From: Pelagibacterium lacus
Lineage (GTDB): Bacteria; Pseudomonadota; Alphaproteobacteria; Rhizobiales; Devosiaceae
DNA: 64,000 nucleotides
Reading direction: 5' to 3'
NCBI RefSeq assembly: GCF_003345525.1
Contig: NZ_QQNH01000001.1
Span: forward strand, 62,001-126,000
This document shows, in pieces, positions 26,390 through 34,418 of this stretch; the stretch's first letter is position 1, and the number at the start of each line of letters is the position of its first letter. Under the pieces are notes generated by a model. That model was not told the DNA's origin. It saw nothing but the letters and a program-made list of their open reading frames with translations, and searched no databases. The translations under genes and the position numbers were made by a program.

Positions 26390-28359
26390 TGACGCTGTCG
26401 CATCGGCTCGATGGCGATCTGCCCGCCGAGTTCTCCACCCCGCTCATCGACCGCCAACGCCCGATCCGCTTCCGACTCAACGGCCGCCCGCTCTTAGCCT
26501 TCGAGGGCGACAGCGTCCTCTCGGCGGCCCTTGCCAATGGGTGGGGCGCGGCGGGCATGGCCGATGGCTCCCCGCTGGCCCTCGATCCGGCCAGCGCCCC
26601 GGCGGTGCTGGTGGCCGGCAATGAAGCCCGGCCCGACCTCGCCATGCCCATGGCCCTGTGCCCGGCCATGGACGGCGTTTCGCTGGTCACTGCCCCGGCC
26701 CGCCGTGCCCCGAGCAACCCCTTCGCCCGGCTTCTCGGCGGCGCGGGAAGCGGGCTCGGCCTTGCCTATGGCGCGGGCGATCCCGCCCCGGGCGGCTGGC
26801 TCGATGCCCCGGCCAGCCGCGCCATGACCACCGACATGCTGGTCATCGGCGGCGGGGTGGCGGGGCTGGCCGCCGCCGAGGCCGCTTCGCGTCAGGGCAA
26901 GCGGGTGGTGATCGTCGAGCGCGAGGCGGTGCTGGGCGGGCTGTCGCCGCTCTTCGGCCGCGCCGAGGGCGAACCGGCCCCCGAGGAGCTGATCGCCGAT
27001 CTGGCCGGCGCCATCGGCCGGTCGGGCCTCGTCACCCTGCTGCTGGGCACCCACGCCTTCGCCCTTGCGGGCACAAGCGTCCGCGCCATCCGCGTCACCC
27101 GCGCCGGGGGTATTCCTGCGCCCGAAATCATCGAGATCGCCGCCGATGGCGTGGTGCTGGCCACCGGGGTCGAGGACCGTCTGCCGCTGTTTGCCGGCAA
27201 CCGCCTGCCCGGCGTCGTCGACGCGGCGACCGCATGGCGGCTGGCGGCGCGCTACAATCTCTGGCCCGGCCGCACGGCCCATATCCATACCGCGACCAAT
27301 GCCGGCTATCGCATGGCGCTGCTGGGCGCGGCGAGCGGCAGGACCATCACCCGCACCTCCGATCCCCGCCCCGCGCCGCAGACCCGGTTCATCGAATTCT
27401 GCAAGGCCTATGGCTATCGGCTGGGCTGGGGCACCTCCATCGCCGCCGCGCGGCTCGACCGCCGCCGGAACTTGCAGCTCGTCCTCGCCGACAGCCGCAC
27501 GGGAAAGGTGCAGGACGAATTGGAGACCTGCGAGCGTCTGGTGATGTCGGGGGGCTGGCAACCGACGCTCGATCTCTGGGCCCTGGCGGGCGGCGCCTTG
27601 CGCTGGACGGCCGAGCGGGGATGCCTCATGGCGGACGGTCCCCTCGAAGGCGTCGCCGTGGCCGGCAGCGCGGCGGGCTATCACAGCCTTCCCGGCTGCC
27701 GCAACCATGGCGCGGCCATCGCCGCCGCCATGCCCGAGGCGACCCACGCCGTGGTCGCCGATCCGCAGATCGATCCGGTGTTCGAAACCCCCGATGGCGC
27801 ACCGACGCGCATGGCCCCGGCGACCCGGGACGCCGCCCCCGCCTGGCTCAGCGCCCGCCGCGCCGGGCGCCTGCCGCCGCCCGAGGCCCAGGGCGTGGCG
27901 CGCCTCTTCGCCGGCCCTGCCCCGATCCGCGCGCCCCGCGCCCTCGCCGTTACCGATGTCGCCGGGCTGGTCATTGCCGGCCATGTGGAGCCGGCGGCGG
28001 CCCGAGCCTTCAGCGCCCGCCATTGCGTGCTGCCCGTGCGGCTGGGGCCGGCCGAGGAGCATCCGGACCGGGCGGAACCGCGTCCGGAGCCGGTGCCGGG
28101 CTATCTGGCCGGCCGGTTCGGCCCGCAGCAATCGCGCTGGCGGCTGGCGGCGGAGACCTCGCGGCGTTTTACGCCGGGGTGCCTCGTCTTCGTCAACACC
28201 GATGCCCGTTCGCCGCTGGCGGCGGTCGGGGTGGTGCTCGCCCATACGCCGGCCGGCATCGAAGCGCTGGTGACCGGCGAAGGGTTCGGGGCCGGCGACA
28301 CGCTCTATATCCGCGACGGCCATGTTGCCGTCTCGGCGCGCCTCGCCGAACGGCTATGA
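26389..28359 (+). CDS. FAD/NAD-dependent oxidoreductase resembling sarcosine oxidase alpha subunit
   Basis: A 656-residue protein with SoxA-like order. A short N-terminal region begins RQRPIRFRLNGRPLLAFEGD, where SoxA has its 2Fe-2S fold, but the cysteine pattern is missing. A pyridine-nucleotide disulfide oxidoreductase domain follows (DMLVIGGGVAGLAAAEAASRQGKRVVIVE, residues about 145-440; GVVLATGVEDRLPLFAGNRLPGV). Then comes the SoxA-type SGGWQPTLDLWALAGG and a short piece like the end of a GcvT domain. Normal SoxA is about 1000 residues, so most of the folate domain is lost. Coupled to the preceding gene by TGATG. Confidence 0.7.
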   Translation: MTLSHRLDGDLPAEFSTPLIDRQRPIRFRLNGRPLLAFEGDSVLSAALANGWGAAGMADGSPLALDPASAPAVLVAGNEARPDLAMPMALCPAMDGVSLVTAPARRAPSNPFARLLGGAGSGLGLAYGAGDPAPGGWLDAPASRAMTTDMLVIGGGVAGLAAAEAASRQGKRVVIVEREAVLGGLSPLFGRAEGEPAPEELIADLAGAIGRSGLVTLLLGTHAFALAGTSVRAIRVTRAGGIPAPEIIEIAADGVVLATGVEDRLPLFAGNRLPGVVDAATAWRLAARYNLWPGRTAHIHTATNAGYRMALLGAASGRTITRTSDPRPAPQTRFIEFCKAYGYRLGWGTSIAAARLDRRRNLQLVLADSRTGKVQDELETCERLVMSGGWQPTLDLWALAGGALRWTAERGCLMADGPLEGVAVAGSAAGYHSLPGCRNHGAAIAAAMPEATHAVVADPQIDPVFETPDGAPTRMAPATRDAAPAWLSARRAGRLPPPEAQGVARLFAGPAPIRAPRALAVTDVAGLVIAGHVEPAAARAFSARHCVLPVRLGPAEEHPDRAEPRPEPVPGYLAGRFGPQQSRWRLAAETSRRFTPGCLVFVNTDARSPLAAVGVVLAHTPAGIEALVTGEGFGAGDTLYIRDGHVAVSARLAERL

Positions 28360-29592
28360 GACGGCGCTGCGCCGGGCGGCGGTTTCGCGCGCCCGCTTGA
28401 GGATATCGGCATATTCGGCGTTGAAACGGATTTCCGCCATCTTGATCCCGGCGTCGAAGCGCTCGCGCGCCACCCCGTCGTCGGGATTGGCGCGATAGGC
28501 GTCGAGCGCCCGGGCGATCAGCAGTTCCAGCGTCCGGCCGGTATCGGTCCAGGCCTGGTCGAGCAGCGCGTTGACGGCCAGCGAGTCGCGGGAGGCGCGC
28601 ACCGCCATCAGCAGGTAGAGCCCGTTGAAGCCTTCGAGGATCTTGTCGGGGTCGATGCGGTCATTGTCGCGCGGCCGGCGCAGGGCCTGGGTGATATTGG
28701 CGTTGACTTCGCGCAGAGGCCGCTCCAGCCGCTCGGACATGCGGCCGGTGAGGTCGGCGATGATCCGGCCCCAGGGCGAACGGCGGTCGATTTCGAGGGT
28801 GTAGTTGAGGGCCCGCACCAGCCGGTGGAAACGGTCGATGGCCTTGCAGGCGCCGTCGATGTCCCCGAACAGGGCCGGCCGGCTGGCCACGAGGCCAATC
28901 TGGCTTTGCGCATGGCTGAGGATGGCATCGACCAGCGGACCGTAGCCGGCGGCGAGGACGGTCTTTTCCTCCGCCCCGCCGGAGAGGGCCGAAACCGCCG
29001 CCATCATCCGGCTGGGATTGCCGATATGGTCCACCATCACCTGCATCCACAGGGCGCGGGTCACCGGATTGGCGATGGAGATGGTCTGGAGGGCGGTGCC
29101 GATGGCCGCTTCGTCGGCCAGCGTCCCCACCGCCGTGCCGAACTTGGCCGCCTGTTCCAGCAGCGGCCGGCGGCGCATGGCCATGATCACCCGCGGCAGC
29201 ATGGCGCGCGCGCCGTCGCCGCCCATCTGGATGGTGTTGCGGCGCTGCCGGTCGGCGTCGAGCCGCTCGGCCTCCGCATTGGCTTTGAGCGCGTCGAGGA
29301 TTTCGGGCAGCATGGCGCCGAAGGCGGCCGGCGGCTCGGCGCCCGAGGCGATGGCGTCGCCCAGCCGCGCCGCCACCGAACCGGCGATGTCGCGCGCCAT
29401 CCAGGTCCAGATCGGGGCCAGCAGGTCGGCGCGCAGGGCGCCGGGGAAGGAATGGAAGATCGGCGCCTCGACCGTCACATGCGCCAGCATGTCGAGGAAC
29501 GCCGCCAGCGCCGCATCGCCATGGCGCTCCCGGCCCGCCGTGGCGCGGGGCGGAACGGGCGTGGCGCCGTGAGGGGTGTTGGCGAGGGGCAT
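28354..29592 (-). CDS. Conserved protein of unknown function (412 aa)
   Basis: A soluble, largely helical protein without signal peptide or membrane helix. Recognisable blocks are FHSFPGALRADLLAPIWTWMARD, RNTIQMGGDGARAMLPRVIMAMRRRPLLEQA and LEGFNGLYLLMAVRASRDSLAVNALLDQAW. I do not recognise a characterised family. Its end overlaps the SoxA-like gene by 6 bp tail to tail. It lies between the feu genes and the accessory oxidoreductase pair. Composition and codon use match neighbours, so it is a real gene. Confidence 0.7.
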   Translation of the reverse strand: MPLANTPHGATPVPPRATAGRERHGDAALAAFLDMLAHVTVEAPIFHSFPGALRADLLAPIWTWMARDIAGSVAARLGDAIASGAEPPAAFGAMLPEILDALKANAEAERLDADRQRRNTIQMGGDGARAMLPRVIMAMRRRPLLEQAAKFGTAVGTLADEAAIGTALQTISIANPVTRALWMQVMVDHIGNPSRMMAAVSALSGGAEEKTVLAAGYGPLVDAILSHAQSQIGLVASRPALFGDIDGACKAIDRFHRLVRALNYTLEIDRRSPWGRIIADLTGRMSERLERPLREVNANITQALRRPRDNDRIDPDKILEGFNGLYLLMAVRASRDSLAVNALLDQAWTDTGRTLELLIARALDAYRANPDDGVARERFDAGIKMAEIRFNAEYADILKRARETAARRSAVS

Positions 29593-29681
29593 GAGGCGTC
29601 CGGGATCGCAAGGGTTTTCGTCCGGCGCCAGTCTATCGCGAGGGGGTAAACAAAGATTTGTGCCCCGCCCGAACGCGAAGA

Positions 29682-29701
29682 GGGGCGCCCTGCGGCGCCC
29701 C
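29682..29701 (-). terminator. Hairpin after the lipoprotein gene
   Basis: GGGGCGCC and GGCGCCCC pair over 8 bp around a CTGC loop, 25 bp beyond the lipoprotein stop. The downstream side on the minus strand is only weakly T-rich (TCTTCG), so it may be a weak or Rho-assisted terminator. Confidence 0.45.
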
Positions 29702-29726
29702 CGTCACATGCGGTTCGGGTCCGTTT

Positions 29727-30203
29727 TTACGCCGAGACGGTCCAAGCGCCGTCCACCTCGCGGCAGGCCTGGCCCGAGGCGGTATAGGTCTGGCCGCCAA
29801 TGGTCACGCGGTGCGAGAATTCGCGGCAGTCGAGATTATTGACGCGCACATAGGGGCCGACCGAGACCTGGCCGGTCGCCCCGCCCGCAGACCAGTTGCG
29901 CGGCGCGCCGGGGCGGCCGAACTGCAGGGCGTAGAACTGGGCGTCATTGGCGGCGCTGCGCTGGGCCGGGGTCATCTGGCCGCGCGCCGTGGCCTCGAGA
30001 TAGGCGTAATTGCCCGGGTCGAGGCGCGCCTGCTGCAGCGGCGTCGTGTCGGTCGGCTGCGTCATCGCGTCGGGCAGCGGATTGGTCAGCACGCTGGGCT
30101 GCGGCATGGCGGTCGGCGTGCTGGGCACATAGGTCCCGGTCCGGCTGCAGGCGGCCAGGGTCAGCGCCACGCCAACAACCACCATCGCCCTCAAAATCTT
30201 CAT
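29727..30203 (-). CDS. Lipoprotein with surface-antigen-type C-terminal domain
   Basis: A 158-residue protein starting at the ATG at 30203, which gives a textbook lipoprotein signal (ILRAMVVVGVALTLAAC; lipidated Cys 19). The middle is a Pro/Thr linker. The end (CREFSHRVTIGGQTYTASGQACREVDGAWTV) has the paired-cysteine pattern of 17-kDa rickettsial-type surface antigens. It probably sits in the outer membrane facing the periplasm. It follows feuQ by 80 bp in the same direction and may be part of the same transcript. Function unknown. Confidence 0.82.
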   Translation of the reverse strand: MKILRAMVVVGVALTLAACSRTGTYVPSTPTAMPQPSVLTNPLPDAMTQPTDTTPLQQARLDPGNYAYLEATARGQMTPAQRSAANDAQFYALQFGRPGAPRNWSAGGATGQVSVGPYVRVNNLDCREFSHRVTIGGQTYTASGQACREVDGAWTVSA

Positions 30204-30283
30204 CTTGCAATCCCTTTCGTCGGATCGTCCGATCCCGTTTTCATGTCGTAAGCATTCGGGCCGGAATACGGTCGGCCCCGTCT

Positions 30284-31639
30284 TCAAATTCCCGCGCGGC
30301 GGGCCGCCGGGACGTTCAATCGGGCCCGCAGGCCGCCCAGTTCGGACCGGGACAGCGCGAGCGTTCCCCCATAGATGTCCACAAGCTCCTTGACGATGTC
30401 GAGCCCCAGTCCGCTGCCGAGGGTTTTTTCATCCAGCCTGACACCGCGGCGCAACACAATTTCCGCCTCGGCCTCCGAGAGGCCCGGTCCATCATCCTCA
30501 ACGGCGATGGTGATGATGCGGTTCCCGCCCTCGCTGCCGTCCCAGGCCGAGAGAAGGATGGCGCCCCGGCCCCATTTGCAGGCATTGTCGAGCAGATTGC
30601 CGACCATTTCCTCCAGATCCCCCTCCTCGCCCCGGAACCAGGCGAGCGGATCGGCGATCTCGGTGGCGATGTCGAGGCGGGGATTGAGCTTGGCCATCAC
30701 CCGCCCCAGCCGTTCGAGCACGGCGCGCGTATCGGCCCTCTTGCCCACGACGCTGGAGCGCGCCGCCAGCCGCGCCTTGTCGAGATAGGTGGAGACGATC
30801 CGGCTCATGGTGTCGGTTTCGGCCAGCACCGATTGCGCCAGCGCCGATTCCCCCGCCCCGGCCTCGTTGCGCAGCACGGCCAGCGGGGTTTTCAGCCCAT
30901 GGGCGAGATTGCCCACCTGGGCCCGGGCCCGCTCGATGATCTGGGTGTTGGAGCGCAGCAATTCGTTGACCTCATCGGCCAGGGGGACGATTTCGAGCGG
31001 GAAATTGCCCTCGACCGTGGGGCTCTCGCCCTCGCGCACCGCCTCGACCGCCTCGCGCAGATGCTCGACAGGGCGCAGGGCGAAGCGCGCGATCATGGCG
31101 CTCATGGCGGCGAGGATCAGCCCGACCACGGCGAGGACGATGATCGCCTGCCCCCGGAACGCCACGGCACGGCCCTCCACATCGGAATAATTGCCGGTGA
31201 CGGTGATCGCCACCCGCCCGGTGTCCCCGAGGGTGATCAACCGCTCCACGGCGCGCAGGGTCTGGCCGTAATCGTCATCGATCAGCCCCGAGCGGATGCC
31301 GGCGGGGCTGTAGGCGCCGGCCAGTTCGGGCAGCACCGTGCCGACGAGGGAGGGGGAGAAATTGAGCAAATGGCCGTCTTCGCCGCGGATCTGCCAGTAC
31401 CAGCCCGAGGTGGGACGGGAAAAGCGGGCATCGGCCATGCGCAGTTCGGTGGTGGGGGAATTGGCCTCGAGCGTCTGGCCGACAAGCGAGGAGATCTGGA
31501 ATTCCAGCGACTCGGTGAGGTCGCGGTCGAGGGCCTGGGAATAGAGCTCGGTCAAAAGGAAAGCCGTGGCGACCAGCGCCACGATCAGCCATCCGGCCGA
31601 AAGCCAGAACAGGCGAAAGGCGATGGAGCCCTTCTGCAT
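30284..31639 (-). CDS. feuQ: Sensor histidine kinase FeuQ
   Basis: A 451-residue kinase with two membrane helices (LSAGWLIVALVATAFLLTEL; AIIVLAVVGLILAAMSAMIARF) around a periplasmic domain of about 130 residues. HAMP, the H box (NLAHGLKTPLAVLRNEAG) and a PhoQ-like ATPase domain (NLLDNACKWGRG, DDGPGLS, GSGLGLDIVKELV) follow. The HGLKTP H box and the gene order feuN-feuP-feuQ identify it as the rhizobial FeuQ group, which is known to control exported glucan and osmotic adaptation genes in Sinorhizobium. Its ATG overlaps the feuP stop (TGATG). Confidence 0.88.
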   Translation of the reverse strand: MQKGSIAFRLFWLSAGWLIVALVATAFLLTELYSQALDRDLTESLEFQISSLVGQTLEANSPTTELRMADARFSRPTSGWYWQIRGEDGHLLNFSPSLVGTVLPELAGAYSPAGIRSGLIDDDYGQTLRAVERLITLGDTGRVAITVTGNYSDVEGRAVAFRGQAIIVLAVVGLILAAMSAMIARFALRPVEHLREAVEAVREGESPTVEGNFPLEIVPLADEVNELLRSNTQIIERARAQVGNLAHGLKTPLAVLRNEAGAGESALAQSVLAETDTMSRIVSTYLDKARLAARSSVVGKRADTRAVLERLGRVMAKLNPRLDIATEIADPLAWFRGEEGDLEEMVGNLLDNACKWGRGAILLSAWDGSEGGNRIITIAVEDDGPGLSEAEAEIVLRRGVRLDEKTLGSGLGLDIVKELVDIYGGTLALSRSELGGLRARLNVPAARRAGI

Positions 31640-32298
31640 CAGTCCGCCAGGATCTGATACCCCAGACCCCTGATGGTCTGGATCAGATCGTCGGGCAGCT
31701 TCTTGCGCAGCCGGCCCACGAACACCTCGATGGTGTTGGAATCGCGGTCGAAATCCTGATCGTAGAGATGCTCGGTCAGTTCGGTGCGCGAGATCACCTT
31801 GCCCTTGTGCATCATCAGATAGGCCAGGAGGCGGAATTCGTGGCTGGTGAGCTTGATCGCCTGCCCGTCGACGGTGACCCGCCCCGCCTTGGTGTCGAGC
31901 CGCACCGCGCCGGCGGTGATCTCGTTGCTGGCATGGCCCGCCGCCCGGCGCACCAGGGCGCGGATGCGGGCCAGCACCTCTTCCATGTGGAAGGGCTTGG
32001 CGACATAGTCGTCGGCGCCGGCGTCGATCCCCTGCACCTTGTCGCTCCAGCGGTCGCGGGCGGTGAGCAGCAGCACCGGCATCATGCGGCTTTCGCGCCG
32101 CCAGGCCTCGAGCACGGAAATCCCGTCCATGCGCGGCAAACCGATATCGAGGATGGCGGCGTCATAGGGCTCGGTATCGCCCAGGAAATGGCCTTCCTCC
32201 CCATCGGACGCCGAATCGACCACATAGCCCGCATCGGTCAGCGCCTGGCACAATTGCCTGTTGAGGTTCTCGTCGTCCTCGACAACCAGTATCCGCAT
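31639..32298 (-). CDS. feuP: OmpR-family response regulator FeuP
   Basis: A 219-residue regulator. The receiver shows VVEDDENLNRQL, phospho-acceptor Asp in AAILDIGLPRMDG, and KPFHMEEVL; the winged helix has TSHEFRLLAYLMMHKGKVISRTELTEHLYDQDFDRDSN. The DQDFDRDSNTIEVFVGRLRKKL ending is typical of the PhoP/FeuP branch. The gene follows feuN by 32 bp, and a tandem TGAAC site upstream of feuN is a candidate autoregulatory box. Confidence 0.9.
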   Translation of the reverse strand: MRILVVEDDENLNRQLCQALTDAGYVVDSASDGEEGHFLGDTEPYDAAILDIGLPRMDGISVLEAWRRESRMMPVLLLTARDRWSDKVQGIDAGADDYVAKPFHMEEVLARIRALVRRAAGHASNEITAGAVRLDTKAGRVTVDGQAIKLTSHEFRLLAYLMMHKGKVISRTELTEHLYDQDFDRDSNTIEVFVGRLRKKLPDDLIQTIRGLGYQILAD

Positions 32299-32330
32299 CG
32301 CCCGCCCTCACGTTTTGCCCAGAGAGTACC

Positions 32331-32630
32331 CTACCGCGCGCTAAGAGTCAGATTGCGCGCTTCCCCGCCCGGGCCGAGCACGGCCAGCACATAGACCGGC
32401 CCCGAGCCCTGGTCGCAGACCCGGACGCTGAGCACTTCGGTGGCCGGATTGACGCCCTCGCGGGCCAGCACCGCCGCGACGGGCCGGATCTGGCCCTGAT
32501 CGAGCGCGGCCTGGATGGCGGCGTTGTCCCAGCATTGCCCCTGCGCCATCCCGGGTGCGACGCCGAGCGGCAGGAAGAGGCACAGTGCCAGGGCCAGCGA
32601 TGTGAGGCGGGAAAGGAGGGACGTTTTCAT
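32331..32630 (-). CDS. feuN: Small periplasmic FeuN-like modulator
   Basis: A 99-residue exported protein with a clear signal peptide (LTSLALALCLFLPLGVAPGMAQ). The mature part is about 70 residues with two cysteines (GQCWDNAAIQ; VRVCDQGSG) that could form a disulfide. In Sinorhizobium meliloti a small periplasmic protein, FeuN, is encoded just before feuPQ and restrains the FeuQ kinase. Size, export signal and position match. Sequence similarity to FeuN was not tested, so the name rests mainly on context. Confidence 0.7.
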   Translation of the reverse strand: MKTSLLSRLTSLALALCLFLPLGVAPGMAQGQCWDNAAIQAALDQGQIRPVAAVLAREGVNPATEVLSVRVCDQGSGPVYVLAVLGPGGEARNLTLSAR

Positions 32631-32654
32631 ACCAGCCTTTTATCGCCACTTTAC

Positions 32655-32670
32655 TGAACTGCAAATGAAC
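32655..32670 (-). promoter_or_regulatory. Tandem GTTCA direct repeat before feuN, candidate FeuP box
   Basis: On the minus strand GTTCA occurs twice with an 11-bp period (GTTCATTTGCAGTTCA), the spacing expected for an OmpR/PhoB-type dimer binding one face of the helix. It lies 25-40 bp before the feuN ATG, next to an AT-rich stretch (GATAAAA) that could be the -10. This is consistent with FeuP autoregulation; no binding data are implied. Confidence 0.5.
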
Positions 32671-32681
32671 GTTTCGGATGA

Positions 32682-32704
32682 GGCCGGGAGCGGCGCCCCC
32701 GGCC
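32682..32704 (-). terminator. Hairpin after the lysozyme-holin gene
   Basis: GGCCGGG and CCCGGCC pair over 7 bp with a 9-nt loop, starting 9 bp past the stop at 32713. There is no good T tract. It probably ends GTA-region transcription before feuN. Confidence 0.45.
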
Positions 32705-32712
32705 GCATGGGT

Positions 32713-32898
32713 TCAGGCCCGGCCGAGGTCGGTCTTGATGCCCTTGCGCAGGAAGATGATGGCGAAGGCCTCCATGATCAATTGCGGCCCGGAATAGTCG
32801 CCGAAGGCGTCGATCGCGATGCCAAAACTCTGGGCGAGGCCCACGATCAGCATCAGCCCCGCCACGAAATAGGTCTTGCGGCCGTCGAGGAAACTCAT
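32713..32898 (-). CDS. Holin-like 61-aa product from an internal start
   Basis: Inside the lysozyme gene, in the same frame, AAAAGGAG stands 9 bp before an ATG at 32896-32898. The resulting 61-residue product begins MSFLDGRKTYFVAGLMLIVG and has one or two membrane-active stretches and a basic end (RKGIKTDLGR), like small holin or GTA membrane proteins. So the segment may once have been a separate gene whose stop was lost, and both a fusion and a free form may be made. Confidence 0.55.
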   Translation of the reverse strand: MSFLDGRKTYFVAGLMLIVGLAQSFGIAIDAFGDYSGPQLIMEAFAIIFLRKGIKTDLGRA

Positions 32899-33462
32899 GT
32901 CGTCTGCTCCTTTTATGGGTTGGGTGGTCGATTGCAGGGGGATGGCGGCCAGCGCCGCCTCGCGGATGCGGGCCACCCTGCTGCTCCAGCCGCGCCCGAA
33001 ACTGGCCCAGCCGGAGAGCTTTTGCAGGAACCCCATGCGCTGGTCGCACAGGGCCTCGACCAGCGCGCGCGTGTCGCGCCGGGCGATCTCACCCAGGGTG
33101 ATCGGCCCGACGAACCCGTCCTGGGTGACTCCGACCAGCGCCTGCAGGGTCCTCACCGCTCGGTCGGGCCCGGAATTGACCGCATAGTCGAATACCGCCA
33201 GGTCGAGCCCGGCCGGCAGCGACCCCGCCTTGCAGCGGTCCCAATAGAGCGCCTTGTAGATCGCCGCCGCCTCGCTCCGGCCCAGCGCCCGCACCTCGGA
33301 TTTCTCAAGCTCCCACCAGGGCGAGATATTGCGCCAGCGGGCCAGCGTCTTGTGGGTGATGCCCATATTGGTCGCCCCGCCCGGATCGGCGGGGTGGTCG
33401 ACATAGCCGCCCTCCGCGTCCAGCACATGGCCCAGGCAAACCGTCCAGCGCGATACCCCCAT
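32713..33462 (-). CDS. Glycoside hydrolase 108 lysozyme with fused holin-like C-terminal segment
   Basis: A 249-residue protein. Residues 1-90 are a GH108 N-acetylmuramidase domain with the catalytic Glu at position 17 (HVLDAEGGYVDHPADPGGATNMGIT). Residues about 95-170 are the family's peptidoglycan-binding domain (ALVGVTQDGFVGPITLGEI). Residues 189-249 form a 61-residue tail with a membrane helix (TYFVAGLMLIVGLAQSFGIAI). The start has a strong site (AAGGAG, 8 bp before ATG). It is the last gene of the GTA block and fits the lysis function. The tail has its own start signal inside the gene (separate entry). Confidence 0.85.
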   Translation of the reverse strand: MGVSRWTVCLGHVLDAEGGYVDHPADPGGATNMGITHKTLARWRNISPWWELEKSEVRALGRSEAAAIYKALYWDRCKAGSLPAGLDLAVFDYAVNSGPDRAVRTLQALVGVTQDGFVGPITLGEIARRDTRALVEALCDQRMGFLQKLSGWASFGRGWSSRVARIREAALAAIPLQSTTQPIKGADDMSFLDGRKTYFVAGLMLIVGLAQSFGIAIDAFGDYSGPQLIMEAFAIIFLRKGIKTDLGRA

Positions 33463-33482
33463 ATCCCTCTCCTTTTGCTCGA

Positions 33483-34418
33483 TCAGCCGTTCTGGGAATG
33501 CGACAGGGCGAGCCATTCGGCGCCCCGCCGCACCAGCATCAGCGTGTCCCCGGCCGCCGCCAGCACGCGGTCGGTGCCCAGCCGCAGATTGCCGCTGCCG
33601 TGGCGGAAGGTGAGCGTCACCCCATTGGTGCCGCTCACCACCAGCAGCGTCCCATCAGCCCCGCCGGCGATGGTCTCGATATCGTCGGCGCTGCCCGATT
33701 GCGGCACGGGCACCACATGGCCTGTGGCGACGGTGAGGACCCCATCGGCAACGGCGGGAAAGCTCACCGCATTGCCGGCCAGCGCTGCAAAGGTGACCGC
33801 CCCGCTCGCCGCCGCCACCGTCATCGCCGTGCGGAAACCGCTGCCGTCGGCGCTGACCTTGAACGCAAAATCGTCGTTCCCGGCCAATCCCATTTCCGCC
33901 CGTGCCGAATAGCCGGACTGGAACATCAGCGTGGCGCTGTCGGCGGTGCTCTCCTTGTTGACGGTGAGGCGCACATTGCCGCTTTGCGCGGAATCGGCGG
34001 TGAACAGCGCCGCCTCCGAGCGCACCAGCAGCCGGTTGATGGCATCGGCCGCCGCCCCGATCCCCAGCCCGCCAATAGCGTCGAACAGCCCGGTCCACGC
34101 CCCTTGCCGGAAGACCAGCATCCGCTGGCCGCTCCCGTCCCAGACGATCAGCCCTTCGGTCGGTACGGAAAACCGCCAGCCGCCCTCGGTCCAGCCGGCG
34201 ATTTCGCCCGCATGCCCCTCCCAGGCGCCGCCGGGCGCATCGCCGATGCCATAGCTGTCGCCCGGTTCCGGGCTTGCGGGCGGCATATCGCGGCCGGTCT
34301 CGACGAGGCGCGCATGGATCAGCATGTCGACCAGCGCCATCGCCTCGTTATGGGTCACGTGTTTCTGCGCCTGCTCGGACGCGATCAGCGGCAGGCCATG
34401 CCGCGCCGTCTTGCTCAT
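33483..34418 (-). CDS. DUF2793 protein of the GTA/phage tail region
   Basis: A 311-residue protein. The N-terminal DUF2793 domain (about 5-115) starts RHGLPLIASEQAQKHVTHNEAM and continues with PGDSYGIG and VWDGSGQRMLVFRQGAW. The rest is beta-rich and Gly/Ala-rich, like a fibre or spike tip. DUF2793 proteins are found next to the host-specificity gene in alphaproteobacterial GTAs and prophages and probably help cell contact. The ATG overlaps the g15 stop by 4 bp. Confidence 0.85.
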   Translation of the reverse strand: MSKTARHGLPLIASEQAQKHVTHNEAMALVDMLIHARLVETGRDMPPASPEPGDSYGIGDAPGGAWEGHAGEIAGWTEGGWRFSVPTEGLIVWDGSGQRMLVFRQGAWTGLFDAIGGLGIGAAADAINRLLVRSEAALFTADSAQSGNVRLTVNKESTADSATLMFQSGYSARAEMGLAGNDDFAFKVSADGSGFRTAMTVAAASGAVTFAALAGNAVSFPAVADGVLTVATGHVVPVPQSGSADDIETIAGGADGTLLVVSGTNGVTLTFRHGSGNLRLGTDRVLAAAGDTLMLVRRGAEWLALSHSQNG

